A stretch of 64,000 nt of DNA from Rhizobiaceae bacterium (GTDB lineage: Bacteria; Pseudomonadota; Alphaproteobacteria; Rhizobiales; Rhizobiaceae), in the NCBI GenBank assembly GCA_025698895.1, contig JAILWO010000005.1, positions 124,001 to 188,000 on the forward strand, read 5' to 3'. The notes beneath the pieces were generated by a model, which was not told the origin of the DNA, did no database searches, and saw only the letters and a program-made list of their open reading frames with translations. Below, in pieces: positions 1 to 8,191 of the stretch. Both the position numbers and the translations under genes were made by a program. Positions within the stretch are counted from its first letter, which is position 1; every line of letters starts with the position of its first letter.

Positions 1-176
1 CGCACCGCCTCGAATAGGCGGATCGCCTTATCGCTCTTCGATGCATCGTTGGGTAGATCGCGCAGAGCCCGGGCGACGAACTGCTGGACCTCGGGGCTGT
101 CGCTGTTCACGAAATACGTGGGCACGACGTATCTCGCGGCCTCTTCCGGGAGCTCTTCTTGGGAGGTCGTCATCAT
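1..176 (-). CDS. Transglutaminase-like family protein, N-terminal fragment (cut by window edge)
   Basis: Only the first 58 codons are inside the window; the gene continues to the left. The visible peptide contains a stretch like FVNSDSPEVQQFV followed by DKAIRLFEAV, which resembles the N-terminus of bacterial transglutaminase-like (papain-fold) proteins that begin with a short helix before the catalytic core. The catalytic Cys-His-Asp residues would lie outside the window, so function cannot be confirmed. The start is a double ATG (176 or 173) preceded by AAGGTGG. A perfect copy of the regulon palindrome lies 24 bp upstream, so the gene is probably co-regulated with the beta-oxidation operons. 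Confidence 0.5.
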   Translation of the reverse strand, partial: MMTTSQEELPEEAARYVVPTYFVNSDSPEVQQFVARALRDLPNDASKSDKAIRLFEAV

Positions 177-199
177 ATCCACCTTCTGGGAGAAGCAAT

Positions 200-215
200 T
201 CTAACACCTGTTAGA
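200..215. promoter_or_regulatory. Operator site A (TetR-type palindrome)
   Basis: TCTAACA-CC-TGTTAGA, perfect 7-bp arms. It lies between the 3' end of the AMACR-like gene and the start of the left-edge gene, 24 bp before that start, so it most likely controls the left-edge gene. Confidence 0.75.
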
Positions 216-265
216 TTAATGGACCACGCTGCCACCGTCAATGGTTCGGCGTTCTTGGCGGTGTC

Positions 266-1393
266 TCATGGGTCGGGCAGCCCGAAATAGCGGTTGTCAC
301 GTGCGAGATCGGGCGCGGCCTCGTCGCGGGAGGGCGGCGCGCGAAAAGCCGGCGCGATCGGAAGCGGCAGAGCGGGTACGCGCCGTTCCCCGATTCGCAC
401 TTGCCGGCCGTATATGCCACGCTTGGCAAAATGGTCGTCGGATGCCGCCTCGGCCGGGGTCTTGACCACCGTGCAGCAGCAATCGGCCTCGGCCAGAAGC
501 GGTTCCCAGTGCGAGGCCGGATGTGCCGCCAAGAGGCGGGCAACTTCGGCAGAGCTTGCTTGCGGATCGGCGAGGTCGTCGCGCAGCTCCGTCCTGAGTC
601 CGATCACCTGGCAGAAGGCCTGCCAGAACTTCTCTTCCAGTGCCGCCACGGCGATCTGCCGCCCGTCGGCTGCGGAATAGAGCCGGTAACGCGCCAGTCC
701 GCCCGTCAACCGGTCGGCGCCATTGCCAATCGGCTCTCCGGCGACAACGCCCTTGGCATGAGCCCAATAGGCGAAAACGAAGGCACCTTCGGCCATGGCG
801 ATATCGAGATGGGCGCCCTGCCCCGTACGATCGCGCTCGCGCAGGGCGAGCAGGATATTGAGCACCGCCGGGTAGCTGCCGCCCCCAATGTCGGCCACCA
901 GCGCGAACGGCATTGTCGGCTGCTCGTCCGGACCTCGACTGAGCGACAGGATTCCGGCGTCGCCGACATAGTTCAGGTCGTGGCCGGCAAAATCCCGTTT
1001 CGGCCCGGTCTGTCCGTAGCCGGTGATCGAGCAATAGACGATGCCCGGATTGATGGCACGCACCGCCTCATATCCCAAGCCCAGCCGATCCATCACGCCG
1101 GGGCGGAACTGCTCGACCAGGACATCGGCCTTCTCGATCAGCGGACGGAGGCTCTCCACCGCACCTTCAGCCTTCAAATCCAGCGCAATCGATTTCTTGC
1201 CGCGGTTCAGGATCGCGTAACCGATGCTGACGCCGTCGATTTTCGGCGCCGAATGACGCGCGTCCTCGCCCGTGCCGGGGCGCTCCAGCTTGACAACTTC
1301 CGCCCCGGCCTCGGCTAGCATCAGGGTCGCCAAGGGGCCAGGCAGAAGCGTGCTGAAATCCAGCACGAGAATATCGCTGAGCGGCTGAGCCAT
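266..1393 (-). CDS. CaiB/BaiF family protein, alpha-methylacyl-CoA racemase-like
   Basis: 375 aa type III CoA-transferase fold. The N-terminal DFSTLLPGPLATLML and the GYGQTGP loop are typical of the CaiB/BaiF family. Residues AGHDLNY put His138 exactly 30 residues before Asp168 (VADIGGG), the same spacing as the catalytic His/Asp pair of alpha-methylacyl-CoA racemases (His126/Asp156 in the mycobacterial enzyme); true CoA transferases lack this His. The likely role is epimerising 2-methylacyl-CoA so that the S isomer can be dehydrogenated. ATG 1393 has GAGGAC upstream and follows the MaoC stop by 11 bp. It is the last gene of the DUF35-thiolase-MaoC operon. Family assignment is firm, racemase over transferase is inference. 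Confidence 0.8.
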   Translation of the reverse strand: MAQPLSDILVLDFSTLLPGPLATLMLAEAGAEVVKLERPGTGEDARHSAPKIDGVSIGYAILNRGKKSIALDLKAEGAVESLRPLIEKADVLVEQFRPGVMDRLGLGYEAVRAINPGIVYCSITGYGQTGPKRDFAGHDLNYVGDAGILSLSRGPDEQPTMPFALVADIGGGSYPAVLNILLALRERDRTGQGAHLDIAMAEGAFVFAYWAHAKGVVAGEPIGNGADRLTGGLARYRLYSAADGRQIAVAALEEKFWQAFCQVIGLRTELRDDLADPQASSAEVARLLAAHPASHWEPLLAEADCCCTVVKTPAEAASDDHFAKRGIYGRQVRIGERRVPALPLPIAPAFRAPPSRDEAAPDLARDNRYFGLPDP

Positions 1394-1404
1394 GTTCGCT
1401 GTCC

Positions 1405-2262
1405 TCAGGCGAAGCGGGCTGCGCCGTTGTTCAGCACCACGACCTGACGCTCGGGGATCGAGGCTTTGAATCGGGCTTCGTTGCCTTCCCGCCAGATATG
1501 AAACCGCACCGTCTCGCCCGGATAGACCGGGGCGGAAAAGCGCACATCCAGTCCGGTCAGCCGGCTCGCGTTATAGTCGCAGAGCGTCTTGAGAATGGCG
1601 CGGGCCGCCAGCCCGTAGGTGGCCAGGCCATGCAGGATCGGGCGCTCGAACCCTGCCGCACGGGCGACCTTGGGATCAGCGTGCAGCGGGTTGTAATCGC
1701 CCGACAGGCGATAGATCAGCGCCTGGCGTGGCAGCGTCGCAAGATCGCAAACATGGTCGGGCTCACGCTCGGGGATGGACGCAGGCGTCGGTCCCGGTTT
1801 GTTTTCGCCGCCAAACCCGCCGTCGCCGCGGCAGAAGGTCGACATCGAGACCTTGGCCAGCGTCTCGCCACTGGCCGCATTGATGATGTCACGGCTCAGA
1901 TAGATGACCGCGCCGCGCTCTTCGCCCTTATCGGAGATCTGATCGATCCTGGTACGGCCGATCAGTTCACCTTTGACCGGCAATGGCTTGTAGACATCCA
2001 GCCACTGCTCGCCGTGCAAGACCTTCTTCCAATCGATCCCGGTGCGCGGATCGCGCAGCCAGAAACCGGGGTAGCCAAGCGTGACGGCCATTGACGGCAC
2101 GACCATCAGCCCGTCCTCATAGACATAGGCTAGTTCTTTTTCGTCGGTCGGATTCTCGCCAAAGCCCAAGCCAAGCGCATAGAGCATGGTGTCGCGCTCG
2201 GTGAGGGTTTGCGCTACATCTTCAAACTCCCAGTTGGAGAGAGCCTCATAATTGAGCGGCAT
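1405..2262 (-). CDS. MaoC-type (R)-specific enoyl-CoA hydratase (hydratase 2)
   Basis: 285 aa double-hotdog protein of the size of peroxisomal/fungal hydratase 2. The C-terminal half carries the full hydratase-2 signature, SGDYNPLHADPKVA at about residues 187-200 (Asp189, Asn191 and His194 being the catalytic set), then HGLATYG at 211-217. It should hydrate 2-trans-enoyl-CoA to the (3R)-hydroxy thioester. ATG 2262 is preceded by GGGGAGG. It sits between the AMACR-like gene and the thiolase-fold gene, 21 bp after the latter's stop, in one minus-strand operon. In steroid and pristanate side-chain oxidation the same kind of hydratase works with AMACR and an SCP-X-type thiolase. Confidence 0.88.
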   Translation of the reverse strand: MPLNYEALSNWEFEDVAQTLTERDTMLYALGLGFGENPTDEKELAYVYEDGLMVVPSMAVTLGYPGFWLRDPRTGIDWKKVLHGEQWLDVYKPLPVKGELIGRTRIDQISDKGEERGAVIYLSRDIINAASGETLAKVSMSTFCRGDGGFGGENKPGPTPASIPEREPDHVCDLATLPRQALIYRLSGDYNPLHADPKVARAAGFERPILHGLATYGLAARAILKTLCDYNASRLTGLDVRFSAPVYPGETVRFHIWREGNEARFKASIPERQVVVLNNGAARFA

Positions 2263-2283
2263 CGCTTCGCCTCCCCAGTCGTC

Positions 2284-3435
2284 TCACAACGTGTTCTCCG
2301 AGCCCAGAATTGCAGTGACCTGGCTCGACAACGTGCCGCCGTTGCCGTGGGCGAGCGCCAGATCAATATTTGCGATCTGAAGTCCCGGCGCATCGCCCCG
2401 GATCTGGCGGGTCGCCTCGATCACCGTGAAGATGCCGTACATGCCCGGATGCACGCAGGAGAGCCCGCCGCCGTTGGTGTTGACCGGCAACTCACCCCCC
2501 GGCGCGATCCGCCCGCCCTCGACGAAGGCCCCGCCCTCGCCCTTCTCGCAAAAGCCCAAATCCTCCAGAAAGAGGATCGTGTTGATGGTGAAGGCGTCGT
2601 AAAGTTCGACCACGTCGATGTCGGACGGAGTCACCCCTGCTGCGGCAAAGGCGCGCGCACCCGACTCCCTGGCCGCCGTGACGGTGAAATCCGGCATCTG
2701 AGAAATCTGTCGATGCGTGCTCTCGGCGGCGGAGCCAAGAACGTAAACCGGCGGCTTGGGGAAATCCCTCGCCCGCTCGGATCGAACCATCACGATCGCC
2801 CCGCCGCCATCAGTGACGAGGCAGCAGTCGCGCACCGTCAGCGGATCGCTCACCATGCGGGCGGCGAGCACATCCTCGCGTGTCAGGTCGCCGCGCGCGA
2901 AGGCCTCGGGATTGTGCTGCGCCCAGGCCCGCGCGGCAACCGCCACATCGGCCAGCTGTTCGCGCGTGGTGCCAAATTCGTGCATGTGCCGCGCCGCCGC
3001 AAGAGCATAGGCGGAGATCGGATAGCGCGGGCGATAGATCTGTTCGTAAGGCGGCGGCCGCGAGGCCGTAACGAGCTTGCCCGACCCACTGCGCTGGTTC
3101 GAGCCGTAGACGATCAGCGCCACATCGCACAACCCCGCTGTGAGCGCCATGGTGGCCGCGGTGATGTAGTTGACGAACGAAGAGCCGCCGGTCATCGTCC
3201 CCTCGACGAAACGCGGGCGGATGCCAAGATATTCCGCCGCCATCAACGCTGGCATGCTGTCTTCCATCATCGTGCAAAAGAGTCCGTCCACATCGGACAG
3301 TTTCAGCTGCGCATCCGCCAGTGCCGCCAAGCCCGCCTGCGCCATGATGTCGTAGGCCGTCAGTCCGGGCGCCTCGCCGAAGCCGGCGTGTCCGGTGCCC
3401 ACGATCGCAGATTTGCCGCGCAGCTTGTTCTCCAC
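2284..3435 (-). CDS. Thiolase-fold protein lacking the nucleophilic Cys; SCP-X/Ltp2-type, possible retro-aldolase
   Basis: 383 aa from a GTG start at 3435 (GGGGG upstream, 4 bp after the DUF35 stop; earlier in-frame starts would overlap that gene). Overall it aligns with non-specific lipid-transfer (SCP-X) thiolases. At the position where the two other thiolases in the window have NNCSTGS and ENACASAS, this one reads EGTMTGGS, so the acylation Cys is missing. The usual His in the HD-motif is Tyr279 (ELYDAF), and the C-terminal GHPxGATG is replaced by VHPGMYG with Tyr333. These features, plus the DUF35 partner, resemble Ltp2-type aldolases that cleave beta-hydroxyacyl-CoA in steroid side-chain breakdown. 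Retro-aldol activity is inferred; it could also be a structural or non-catalytic thiolase. Confidence 0.8.
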   Translation of the reverse strand: MENKLRGKSAIVGTGHAGFGEAPGLTAYDIMAQAGLAALADAQLKLSDVDGLFCTMMEDSMPALMAAEYLGIRPRFVEGTMTGGSSFVNYITAATMALTAGLCDVALIVYGSNQRSGSGKLVTASRPPPYEQIYRPRYPISAYALAAARHMHEFGTTREQLADVAVAARAWAQHNPEAFARGDLTREDVLAARMVSDPLTVRDCCLVTDGGGAIVMVRSERARDFPKPPVYVLGSAAESTHRQISQMPDFTVTAARESGARAFAAAGVTPSDIDVVELYDAFTINTILFLEDLGFCEKGEGGAFVEGGRIAPGGELPVNTNGGGLSCVHPGMYGIFTVIEATRQIRGDAPGLQIANIDLALAHGNGGTLSSQVTAILGSENTL

Positions 3436-3439
3436 CTCT

Positions 3440-3811
3440 TCAGCCCCCTTCCGGCCTGCACAGCACGGCGGGGGTGCCGTCGATCTCTCCCGCATAGGCG
3501 ATCACCGCCATGCCGATCTCCACGTCAGGAGGCGCAACGCCCTCAACGCGGCTCATCATCCGAACCCGTTCCTCCAGTTCGACGATGCAGACATTGTAAT
3601 CGCCGCCCCTATCGGGCGCGCGCCTGACGACCGTTGTGGTATGGATCTCGCCCCTGCCCGAAATCTCGTGTGACGTGAACGATGTTGCGTAACAATGCGG
3701 ACAGACCACGCGCGGGAAAAAGTGGAAACGTCCGCACGCGTTGCACTTGGGAAGAACCACCTTGCCTTCTGCCAGCCCCCTTCGAAAGGCTACATCCGGG
3801 CCTTCGTGCAT
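3440..3811 (-). CDS. Zn-ribbon OB-fold protein (DUF35), thiolase/aldolase partner
   Basis: 123 aa small protein with an N-terminal zinc ribbon (CNAC and CPHC, about residues 23-42) and a C-terminal OB fold, the DUF35 architecture. DUF35 proteins form complexes with thiolase-fold enzymes, for example the DUF35 domain of ChsH2 with Ltp2. ATG 3811 has AGGGTGG at a suitable distance; a TTG two codons earlier has no ribosome site. It is the first gene of the minus-strand operon and is followed after 4 bp by the Cys-less thiolase, fitting a stable two-protein complex. Operator B lies 53 bp upstream. Confidence 0.85.
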   Translation of the reverse strand: MHEGPDVAFRRGLAEGKVVLPKCNACGRFHFFPRVVCPHCYATSFTSHEISGRGEIHTTTVVRRAPDRGGDYNVCIVELEERVRMMSRVEGVAPPDVEIGMAVIAYAGEIDGTPAVLCRPEGG

Positions 3812-3853
3812 TCTCAACCACCCTTCCCTAACTGCGCTTCCAGGTCATCTGAG

Positions 3854-3882
3854 TTGACGATATTTCTAACAGATGTTAGATT
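3854..3882 (+). promoter_or_regulatory. Promoter overlapped by operator B
   Basis: TTGACG (3854-3859), a 17-nt spacer, then TAGATT (3877-3882): a good sigma-70-type promoter reading towards the CaiB gene at 3919. The operator covers the spacer and most of the -10, so a bound TetR protein would block RNA polymerase. Confidence 0.6.
3865..3880. promoter_or_regulatory. Operator site B (TetR-type palindrome)
   Basis: TCTAACA-GA-TGTTAGA, perfect 7-bp arms, in the divergent intergenic region between the DUF35 operon (minus) and the two CaiB genes (plus); it probably controls both directions. Confidence 0.8.
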
Positions 3883-3918
3883 TCTGGCAAGCTCAAAATT
3901 CACGCGTTCGAGAAGAAT

Positions 3919-5082
3919 ATGAACATCGACGAAAAGGGCCCGCTGCATGGGCTGCTTGTGGTTGCGCTAGAACAGGCGGTTGCCGCGCCATTCTGCTCGT
4001 CGCGCCTTGCAGATGCGGGTGCCCGGGTCATCAAGGTGGAGCGCAAGGGATCGGGCGATTTTGCTCGCGGATACGATAGAGCGGCGAACGGGGAAAGCGC
4101 CTATTTCGTCTGGCTTAACCGGGGCAAGGAATCTCTGGAGCTTGATATCAAGGACCCAGACGATCGTGCGCTGCTGGAACGGATTCTCGCCCGCGCCGAT
4201 GTGTTCCTGCAGAACCTCGCCCCCGGTTCGCTCGAAAAGCTGGAACTGGATTCGGCATCGCTGCGCGCGCGTTTCCCGCAGCTCGTCACCTGCGATATCA
4301 CGGGCTACGGCGATGATGGGCCGATGCGTAATGCCAAGGCCTATGACCTGCTTGTGCAATGCGAGAGCGGACTGGCATCGATCACCGGCACGCCGGACGG
4401 ACCCGGACGGGTCGGCATTTCGGTGTGCGACATCGCCACGGGCATGACCGCCCATGCGGGGATTTGCGAAGCGCTGATCGAATGCCAGCGCACCGGGCGC
4501 GCCCGCGGCGTCAGCGTGGCGATGTTCGACACCATGGCCGATTGGATGGCGGTGCCGCTTATCTTTCACGATTGTGCCGGACGTCCAACGCCTCGGGTGG
4601 GCCTCAGTCATCCGGTGATCTGCCCCTATGGCGCCTATACCTGCCGCGATGGCGGCCAGATCGTACTGTCGGTGCAGAACGAGCGCGAATGGGCGCGCTT
4701 TTGCAACGCGGTTCTGAAGCGGCCCGAACTCGTTGAGGATCCGCGTTTCGACGGCAATGACAACCGCAACCGCAACCGGGATGTGCTGCAGCCGATGATC
4801 GAATCCGCTTTCGCTGCGCTCGACAGGGCGCAGATGCTGGCGCTCCTGAGTGAAGCCGACATCGCCTCGGGCGCGGTCAACGACGTCGCGACGCTTTCCA
4901 GCCACCCGCAGCTCGACCGGACGCTCATTCAGTGCCCGTCGGGCGAAATTGGTCTACCGACACCACCGATTCGCAGGTCGGGCGAAAATGTGCCGCTGGG
5001 CGCCTCGCCTGCGCTGGGGGCGCATAATGCGGCGATCCGACGGGAGTTCGCCGCGCCCGTGGCGGGTGAGGACCAGACATGA
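3919..5082 (+). CDS. CaiB/BaiF family CoA transferase
   Basis: 387 aa type III CoA-transferase family protein. It has the family N-terminus (VAAPFCSSRLADAGARVIKVE), the GYGDDGP loop and the expected catalytic Asp171 in VCDIATG. Where racemases have AGHD it reads AYDLL, so it is better seen as a transferase moving CoA between acyl groups without ATP. ATG 3919 follows GAGAAG. Its stop overlaps the next CaiB start by 4 bp (ATGA), so the pair may be translationally coupled and may form a heteromer. Operator B ends 39 bp upstream. The acyl substrate is unknown. Confidence 0.82.
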   Translation: MNIDEKGPLHGLLVVALEQAVAAPFCSSRLADAGARVIKVERKGSGDFARGYDRAANGESAYFVWLNRGKESLELDIKDPDDRALLERILARADVFLQNLAPGSLEKLELDSASLRARFPQLVTCDITGYGDDGPMRNAKAYDLLVQCESGLASITGTPDGPGRVGISVCDIATGMTAHAGICEALIECQRTGRARGVSVAMFDTMADWMAVPLIFHDCAGRPTPRVGLSHPVICPYGAYTCRDGGQIVLSVQNEREWARFCNAVLKRPELVEDPRFDGNDNRNRNRDVLQPMIESAFAALDRAQMLALLSEADIASGAVNDVATLSSHPQLDRTLIQCPSGEIGLPTPPIRRSGENVPLGASPALGAHNAAIRREFAAPVAGEDQT

Positions 5083-6245
5083 GCAAAGCAAGACCCGCAC
5101 TTCTGTCGGGGGTCCGGATCATTGACATGACCTCGGTCGTGTTCGGTCCCTTGGCCACGCAGATGCTGGGTGATCTGGGGGCCGACGTCATCAAGGTAGA
5201 AAGCCCCGAGGGCGATATGCTGCGCCAGGTGCAGCCGGCTCAAAACCCCGGCATGGGTGCAGCCTTTCTGGGCGTGAATCGTAACAAACGCAGCGTCGTG
5301 CTGGATCTCAAGACCGATGACGGCCGGCGGTCTTTACGCCGGCTTTTGCGCGACGCCGATGTCTTCATATCCAGCATTCGCCCTGCAGCGCTGGCCCGCT
5401 TGTCCTTGGCACCGGACGCCCTGCGCCGTGAAAATCCCCGCCTGATTACCGTGGCTGCCGTGGGCTTCGGGTCGGACGGGCCGTACCGCGACAAGCCCGC
5501 CTATGATGACAGCGTTCAGGCGGTCTCGGGCATGGCGGGGCTGGCCACGATGCGCGACCCCGGCGCGCCGCCCTCCTATGCGCCAACCATTCTGGCCGAC
5601 AAGTTGGGCGGAGTCACGGCGGCCTGGGCGGTCATGGCCGCGCTCTACCACCGGGAACGCACCGGCGAGGGGCAGCATGTCGAGGTGCCGATGTTCGAAA
5701 CGCTGGCGTCGTTTCTGCTGGTGGAGCACATGGCCGCCGCGACATTCGAAGACCTCCCGCAAAGCTTCGGCTACAGCCGTATGCTGGTGCCGCATCGCCG
5801 TCCGGTCCAGACGAAGGACGGGTATATTACCATCCTTCCCTATTCCAACGCGCAATGGGCCCGCTTCTTCCGCGCCATCGGACGTGAAGACATGCTCTGT
5901 CATCCGTGGGTGACGAACATGGACGAACGCAGCCGCAATATCGGCGCGGTCTATGACATGGTAGCGCAGTTCGCGCCGTCGCGGACCACACAGGAATGGA
6001 TCGACTTGATGGAGGAAGCCGACATCCCGGTCATGCCGGTGAGCATGCTGCCCGACCTGCCGCAGGATTCCCACATCAAGGCAACCGGCTTCTTCCAACG
6101 CGTGGCGCATCCCACCGAAGGCGCCATCTGGACAACCAAACCTCCGGTGAAGTTTTCGGCCACGCCGGCGCGGCACGATCTGCGCACCGCGCCGCGCCTT
6201 GGTGAACATAGCGAAGAGATTCTGAGCGGAGTGGTGGAGGACTGA
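5079..6245 (+). CDS. CaiB/BaiF family CoA transferase
   Basis: 388 aa paralogue of the preceding gene, starting in an ATGA overlap with its stop. Family features: VVFGPLATQMLGDLGADVIKVE, GFGSDGP and catalytic Asp174 in LADKLGG; AYDDS replaces the racemase AGHD motif, again favouring transferase over racemase. Paired CaiB genes in one operon can encode the two subunits of a heteromeric CoA transferase, but the two may also be independent homodimers. The gene ends the plus-strand operon; the 220 bp to the convergent etfA gene hold no recognised gene and only a weak GC-rich hairpin. Confidence 0.82.
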   Translation: MSKARPALLSGVRIIDMTSVVFGPLATQMLGDLGADVIKVESPEGDMLRQVQPAQNPGMGAAFLGVNRNKRSVVLDLKTDDGRRSLRRLLRDADVFISSIRPAALARLSLAPDALRRENPRLITVAAVGFGSDGPYRDKPAYDDSVQAVSGMAGLATMRDPGAPPSYAPTILADKLGGVTAAWAVMAALYHRERTGEGQHVEVPMFETLASFLLVEHMAAATFEDLPQSFGYSRMLVPHRRPVQTKDGYITILPYSNAQWARFFRAIGREDMLCHPWVTNMDERSRNIGAVYDMVAQFAPSRTTQEWIDLMEEADIPVMPVSMLPDLPQDSHIKATGFFQRVAHPTEGAIWTTKPPVKFSATPARHDLRTAPRLGEHSEEILSGVVED

Positions 6246-6465
6246 ACGGCTTTCCAGCTCCGGAAACCATCACGCGAGCATGAGCCGCTGGCGGCGGTTC
6301 TTCGCGGCGCTATAGGATTACCCTCGCGTCAAATCTGTAGCAACTATGCGTCGCACGGTTTTCCCGCTTTCTCGCGTTGTCCCGGGAACATCTTGTGTTC
6401 CTCGGCGGCCCGGCTCGTAAAATGGGCGGCCAATTAACCAAGGCGAGATCCTCGAATAACGCGTC

Positions 6466-7392
6466 TCAGAGCTTCTCGATCAGCTCGGGTACGGCTTGGA
6501 AGAGGTCAGCCACAAGGCCGTAGTCGGCGATCTGGAAGATCGGGGCGTCCGGATCCTTGTTGACTGCGACGATGATCTTGGAATCCTTCATCCCTGCAAG
6601 GTGCTGGATCGCCCCGGAAATGCCCACTGCAACATAGAGCTCGGGCGCCACGACTTTGCCGGTCTGGCCGACTTGCCAGTCGTTCGGCGCGAAGCCGGCG
6701 TCGACTGCGGCCCGCGAGGCGCCCACTGCTGCGCCAAGCTTGTCGGCCAGCTTCTCGATCAGGGCGAAGTCTCCTTGCGAGCCGACGCCGCGGCCGCCAG
6801 AGACTACGACCCCGGCAGAGGTCAGTTCGGGGCGGTCGCTTTCGGCCACCTTGTCCTCTACCCATTCCGACAGGCCCGGATCACCGGGCACATCTACGGT
6901 CTCCACCTTGGCCGGGCCGCCCTTGCCGGCGGCCTTGAAAGCCGAGGTTCGGAGGGTCACGACCTTCTTGGCGTCCTTCGATCTCACCGTCTGGATTGCG
7001 TTGCCGGCATAGATCGGGCGCTCGAACGTTTCAGCATCGACAACGCCCGAGACATCGGAGATCACCATCACGTCCAGTAGCGCGGCCACCCGCGGCATCA
7101 CGTTCTTGGCGTCGGTGGTGGCCGGGGCCATTATATGCGAATAGTCGCCCGCGAGGCTTACGATCATTGCCGCAGTTGGCTCGGCAAGGCGGTGGCTCAG
7201 CGCCGGATGCTCGGCCACCAGAACCTTCGCCACGCCCTCGATCGTCGCGGCTGCCACGCCGGCGGCTGCCGCCGAAGCCCCGGCGCAGAGCACGGTAACC
7301 TCGCCCAGCACCTTGGCGGCATTCACCGCCTTGGCGGTGGGGTCCAGTGCCAGTTCGCCGTCATTTACTTCGCCCAGCAGAAGAACAGCCAT
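6466..7392 (-). CDS. etfA: Electron transfer flavoprotein subunit alpha
   Basis: 308 aa. The C-terminal FAD-binding part is unmistakable: [41 protein letters not shown] and [10 protein letters not shown] in the last 110 residues. With EtfB it accepts electrons from acyl-CoA dehydrogenases and passes them to ETF-ubiquinone oxidoreductase, which is not in this window. The ATG at 7392 shares one base with the etfB stop (TGATG), so translation is probably coupled; a GTG one codon earlier is a less likely start. It closes the long transporter/ligase operon. A dedicated ETF for the acyl-CoA dehydrogenases of the region is a plausible role. Confidence 0.97.
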   Translation of the reverse strand: MAVLLLGEVNDGELALDPTAKAVNAAKVLGEVTVLCAGASAAAAGVAAATIEGVAKVLVAEHPALSHRLAEPTAAMIVSLAGDYSHIMAPATTDAKNVMPRVAALLDVMVISDVSGVVDAETFERPIYAGNAIQTVRSKDAKKVVTLRTSAFKAAGKGGPAKVETVDVPGDPGLSEWVEDKVAESDRPELTSAGVVVSGGRGVGSQGDFALIEKLADKLGAAVGASRAAVDAGFAPNDWQVGQTGKVVAPELYVAVGISGAIQHLAGMKDSKIIVAVNKDPDAPIFQIADYGLVADLFQAVPELIEKL

Positions 7393-8150
7393 CACACCAA
7401 CCCCCTCTCTTTGAGTTTCGCCACCAGCGTATCGACATCCGGCACGATCTCGCCAGCCTGGCGTGTTTCCGGCTCGGCCGTCTTCACCACTTCGAGCCGC
7501 GGGCTCACGTCGACGCCGTAATCCGCCGCCGTCTTCTCGTCGAGTGGCTTCTTCTTGGCCTTCATGATGTTCGGCAGCGAAGCGTAGCGGGGTTGGTTGA
7601 GGCGCAAATCGACCGTCACGATCGCCGGCAGCTTGACCTTGACGGTCTGCAGCCCGCCGTCGACCTCGCGCGTCACCACGGCGCTGCCGCCCTCGACCTT
7701 CACTTCCGAGGCGAAGGTCGCCTGGCTCCAGCCCAGCAGCGCCGAGAGCATCTGCCCGGTGGCATTCATATCGTTATCGATCGCCTGCTTGCCGGCGAGC
7801 ACCAGGTTCGGCTGCTCCTCGTCGATCACCGCCTTCAGGATCTTCGCCACCGCCAGGGGCTCGATGTCCTGATGCACATCTGCGGCCGCCACAATCAGGA
7901 TCGCGCGGTCCGCCCCCATCGCCAGCGCCGTTCTCAGCGTCTCCTGCGCCTGCTTCACCCCGATCGAAACTGCTACGACCTCGTCCGCCGTACCCGCTTC
8001 CTTCAGACGGATCGCCTCCTCAACCGCAATCTCGTCGAAAGGGTTCATAGACATCTTCACATTCGCGAGATCGACACCGCTCCCATCCGCTTTCACGCGA
8101 ACCTTCACGTTGTAGTCGATCACGCGTTTGACGGGCACGAGCACCTTCAT
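7392..8150 (-). CDS. etfB: Electron transfer flavoprotein subunit beta
   Basis: 252 aa, the normal EtfB length. It starts [19 protein letters not shown], carries [18 protein letters not shown] and the AMP-binding-type segment [17 protein letters not shown], and ends with the recognition-loop-bearing tail. It forms the soluble ETF heterodimer with EtfA, binding AMP and contacting acyl-CoA dehydrogenases. ATG 8150 has AGGAG 8 bp upstream. It lies downstream of two crotonase genes and directly upstream of etfA in the same minus-strand operon. Confidence 0.97.
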   Translation of the reverse strand: MKVLVPVKRVIDYNVKVRVKADGSGVDLANVKMSMNPFDEIAVEEAIRLKEAGTADEVVAVSIGVKQAQETLRTALAMGADRAILIVAAADVHQDIEPLAVAKILKAVIDEEQPNLVLAGKQAIDNDMNATGQMLSALLGWSQATFASEVKVEGGSAVVTREVDGGLQTVKVKLPAIVTVDLRLNQPRYASLPNIMKAKKKPLDEKTAADYGVDVSPRLEVVKTAEPETRQAGEIVPDVDTLVAKLKERGLV

Positions 8151-8191
8151 CGGCGTTTCTCCTATGACTGTTTGAACGTCTTTGGCCGCAA

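Noticed and set aside
6246-6465. Possible terminator between the convergent CaiB and etfA genes (GCCGCTGGCGGC)
   Set aside because: The stem is short, the loop too small and no T-run follows.
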